DNA from: an uncultured Lachnospiraceae bacterium | GTDB lineage: Bacteria; Bacillota_A; Clostridia; Lachnospirales; Lachnospiraceae | DNA: 7,886 nucleotides | Direction: 5' to 3' | Assembly: GCA_947175285.1 (NCBI GenBank) | Contig: CAMWMM010000216.1 | Coordinates: forward strand, 1-7,886 | Shown here: positions 6,847-7,886 of the stretch, one piece after another | Layout of the letters: each line of letters starts with the position of its first letter | Numbering within the stretch: position 1 is the stretch's first letter | Position numbers and translations under genes: made by a program | The notes under the pieces: generated by a model | Seen by the model: only the letters and a program-made list of their open reading frames with translations | The model's database searches: none | What the model was told of the DNA's origin: nothing

Positions 6847-7506
6847 TTGGCCAGACCTGTAAAAAAGACACCGGACGAATGGAGAAAAGAAATTTTAAAT
6901 GCCGCGCAAAAGCTATTTGCTTCCAAAGGATATGAGGAAACTTCCATTTCCGATATTATGGAGATGGCAGGTGGGGCGAAAGGGATGTTTTACCGCTGCT
7001 TTCAAAGTAAAGAAGAGGTTATGCACGCATTAGGAAATCAAATGTTTTTTGAGAATAATCCTTTCGATGCAATCAGGGAACGGAACGACTTAAACGGATT
7101 ACAAAAAATGAAATCACTGCTGGTATTGAATCAATCTGATACAGAGCGCAATCAATTAAATATGCAGGCAATCCCCATTCTAAAAGACCCGCATATTTTA
7201 GCCGCAGCAGTAGAAGAAAACAGGCGTGTATTGACGCCCTTATGGTTGGAGGTGTTGGAAGAGGGAAAAAATGACGGTTCAATCAAAACAGAATATATAA
7301 AAGAACTTTCCGAACTTTTACCGCTCATTAATTTTTGGCTTATGCCATCAGTATTTCCGGCAACGGAGGAAGAATTGCATCATAAATACCGTTTTGTAAT
7401 GGAAGTATTAGAGCATATAGGGCTGCCAATTTTTGATGATGAAGCCGTATCATTTACGGAAAAATTCATCACTGATATTTCAAAAAAAGGAGAAAATGAG
7501 CCGTGA
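6847..7506 (+). CDS. TetR/AcrR-family transcriptional regulator
   Basis: A 219-residue TetR-family repressor. The N-terminal DNA-binding domain (about 11-60) is typical: WRKEILNAAQKLFASKGYEETS, then the helix-turn-helix ISDIMEMAGGAKGMFYRCFQSKEE. The C-terminal region (about 65-219) is the variable ligand-binding and dimerisation domain; its ligand cannot be read from sequence. The start is TTG: GGAGG at 6831-6835 lies 11 nt upstream, and in-frame ATG and GTG codons at 6829 and 6835 both run into the TAA at 6841. A perfect 13-bp inverted repeat just upstream overlaps the predicted promoter, which predicts autorepression. The MFS transporter gene overlaps its stop codon, so the regulator probably controls this efflux pump and responds to a compound the pump exports. 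Confidence 0.93.
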   Translation: MARPVKKTPDEWRKEILNAAQKLFASKGYEETSISDIMEMAGGAKGMFYRCFQSKEEVMHALGNQMFFENNPFDAIRERNDLNGLQKMKSLLVLNQSDTERNQLNMQAIPILKDPHILAAAVEENRRVLTPLWLEVLEEGKNDGSIKTEYIKELSELLPLINFWLMPSVFPATEEELHHKYRFVMEVLEHIGLPIFDDEAVSFTEKFITDISKKGENEP

Positions 7507-7886
7507 CACAAAAATTGTTCACAAAGAATTTTGTGCTTCTTATCTTAGGACAGTTAACATCATTATTTGGAAATTTCATATTGAAACTTGCGTTGTCTAT
7601 GTATGTTCTGGAAGTGATCGGTTCAGCAGCTATATTTGCAGGGATATTATCTGTTGCCACAATCCCGACTATCGTTCTTTCTCCATTAGGTGGTATTCTT
7701 GCAGACAGGGCGGACAGGCGGAATATTATGGTTGCACTGGATGGATTAACAGGAGTGTCGGTTTTATGTGCGGCGCTTTTTTTGTCTGAAAACAATGCGC
7801 TTACCGTAATCACTGTGCTGCTTGTCATACTTTCTGTTTTGGGAGCATTTGAAACGCCTACGGTACAGGCGTGTATTCCGACTATG
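7503..7886 (+). CDS. MFS efflux transporter, 3' partial
   Basis: A major facilitator superfamily transporter, cut by the right edge after 128 codons. It begins with GTG at 7503 in a GTGA overlap with the tetR stop, and GGAG at 7489-7492 gives 10 nt spacing. The protein opens MTQKLFTKNFVLLILGQ and shows four hydrophobic segments at about 8-30, 41-66, 76-95 and 100-120. MFS motif A, GGILADRADRR (63-73), lies in the loop between TM2 and TM3. A full member would be about 400 residues. The sequence resembles the drug or macrolide/siderophore exporter branch rather than sugar permeases, but the substrate is unknown. The overlap with tetR argues for translational coupling and for control by that regulator. 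Confidence 0.88.
   Translation, partial: MTQKLFTKNFVLLILGQLTSLFGNFILKLALSMYVLEVIGSAAIFAGILSVATIPTIVLSPLGGILADRADRRNIMVALDGLTGVSVLCAALFLSENNALTVITVLLVILSVLGAFETPTVQACIPTM

Noticed and set aside
7433..7828. Open frames of about 118 codons on both strands over the tetR-MFS junction
   Set aside because: The MFS frame from 7503 is open to the window edge and shows motif A and membrane segments; the other frames are Cys/Arg-rich or lack motifs and overlap it.
1..7886. CRISPR arrays, tRNA/rRNA genes, insertion sequences or phage genes
   Set aside because: None seen: no regularly spaced repeats, no tRNA or rRNA-like sequence, no transposase or integrase coding region, and the window is nearly filled by the eight genes listed.

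Overview
The window looks like chromosomal DNA from a low-to-moderate GC Gram-positive anaerobe of the Clostridia, most likely a Lachnospiraceae-type gut bacterium. This is inferred from the AT-leaning codon use, strong GGAGG ribosome binding sites, use of TTG and GTG starts, and the combination of FIST-GGDEF, VTC, DUF4956 and CotH families. No species can be named from the sequence alone.

Layout. Positions 1-3518 hold a plus-strand run of three genes: the 3' part of a FIST-GGDEF diguanylate cyclase (its start is upstream of the window), a PAS-GGDEF-EAL protein with a degenerate GGDEF domain and an intact EAL phosphodiesterase domain, and a stand-alone VTC-type polyphosphate polymerase domain protein. 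Positions 3529-6670 hold a tightly packed minus-strand operon that converges on it: a membrane-anchored CotH-family kinase-like protein, a second VTC-domain protein, and a DUF4956 multi-pass membrane protein, with gaps of only 3 and 4 nt. The two runs meet tail to tail with 10 nt between stop codons, over an imperfect hairpin. A divergent promoter region (about 6671-6846) separates the CotH operon from a plus-strand tetR-MFS efflux operon. That operon starts with a TetR regulator using a TTG start, preceded by a perfect 13-bp inverted repeat that is a likely operator. The MFS transporter follows with a GTGA stop/start overlap and runs off the right edge.

How the genes may work together. The first two genes predict opposing c-di-GMP activities: synthesis by the FIST-GGDEF protein and hydrolysis by the EAL protein. 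The two VTC proteins keep the basic and acidic residues expected of polyphosphate polymerases. The DUF4956 protein could be the membrane partner, and CotH has a large domain predicted to face outside the cell. Placing c-di-GMP enzymes beside two VTC paralogues, CotH and DUF4956 suggests a second-messenger-linked polyphosphate or surface-modification module; this link is inference from gene order only. The tetR-MFS pair looks like an ordinary autoregulated efflux operon unrelated to the rest.
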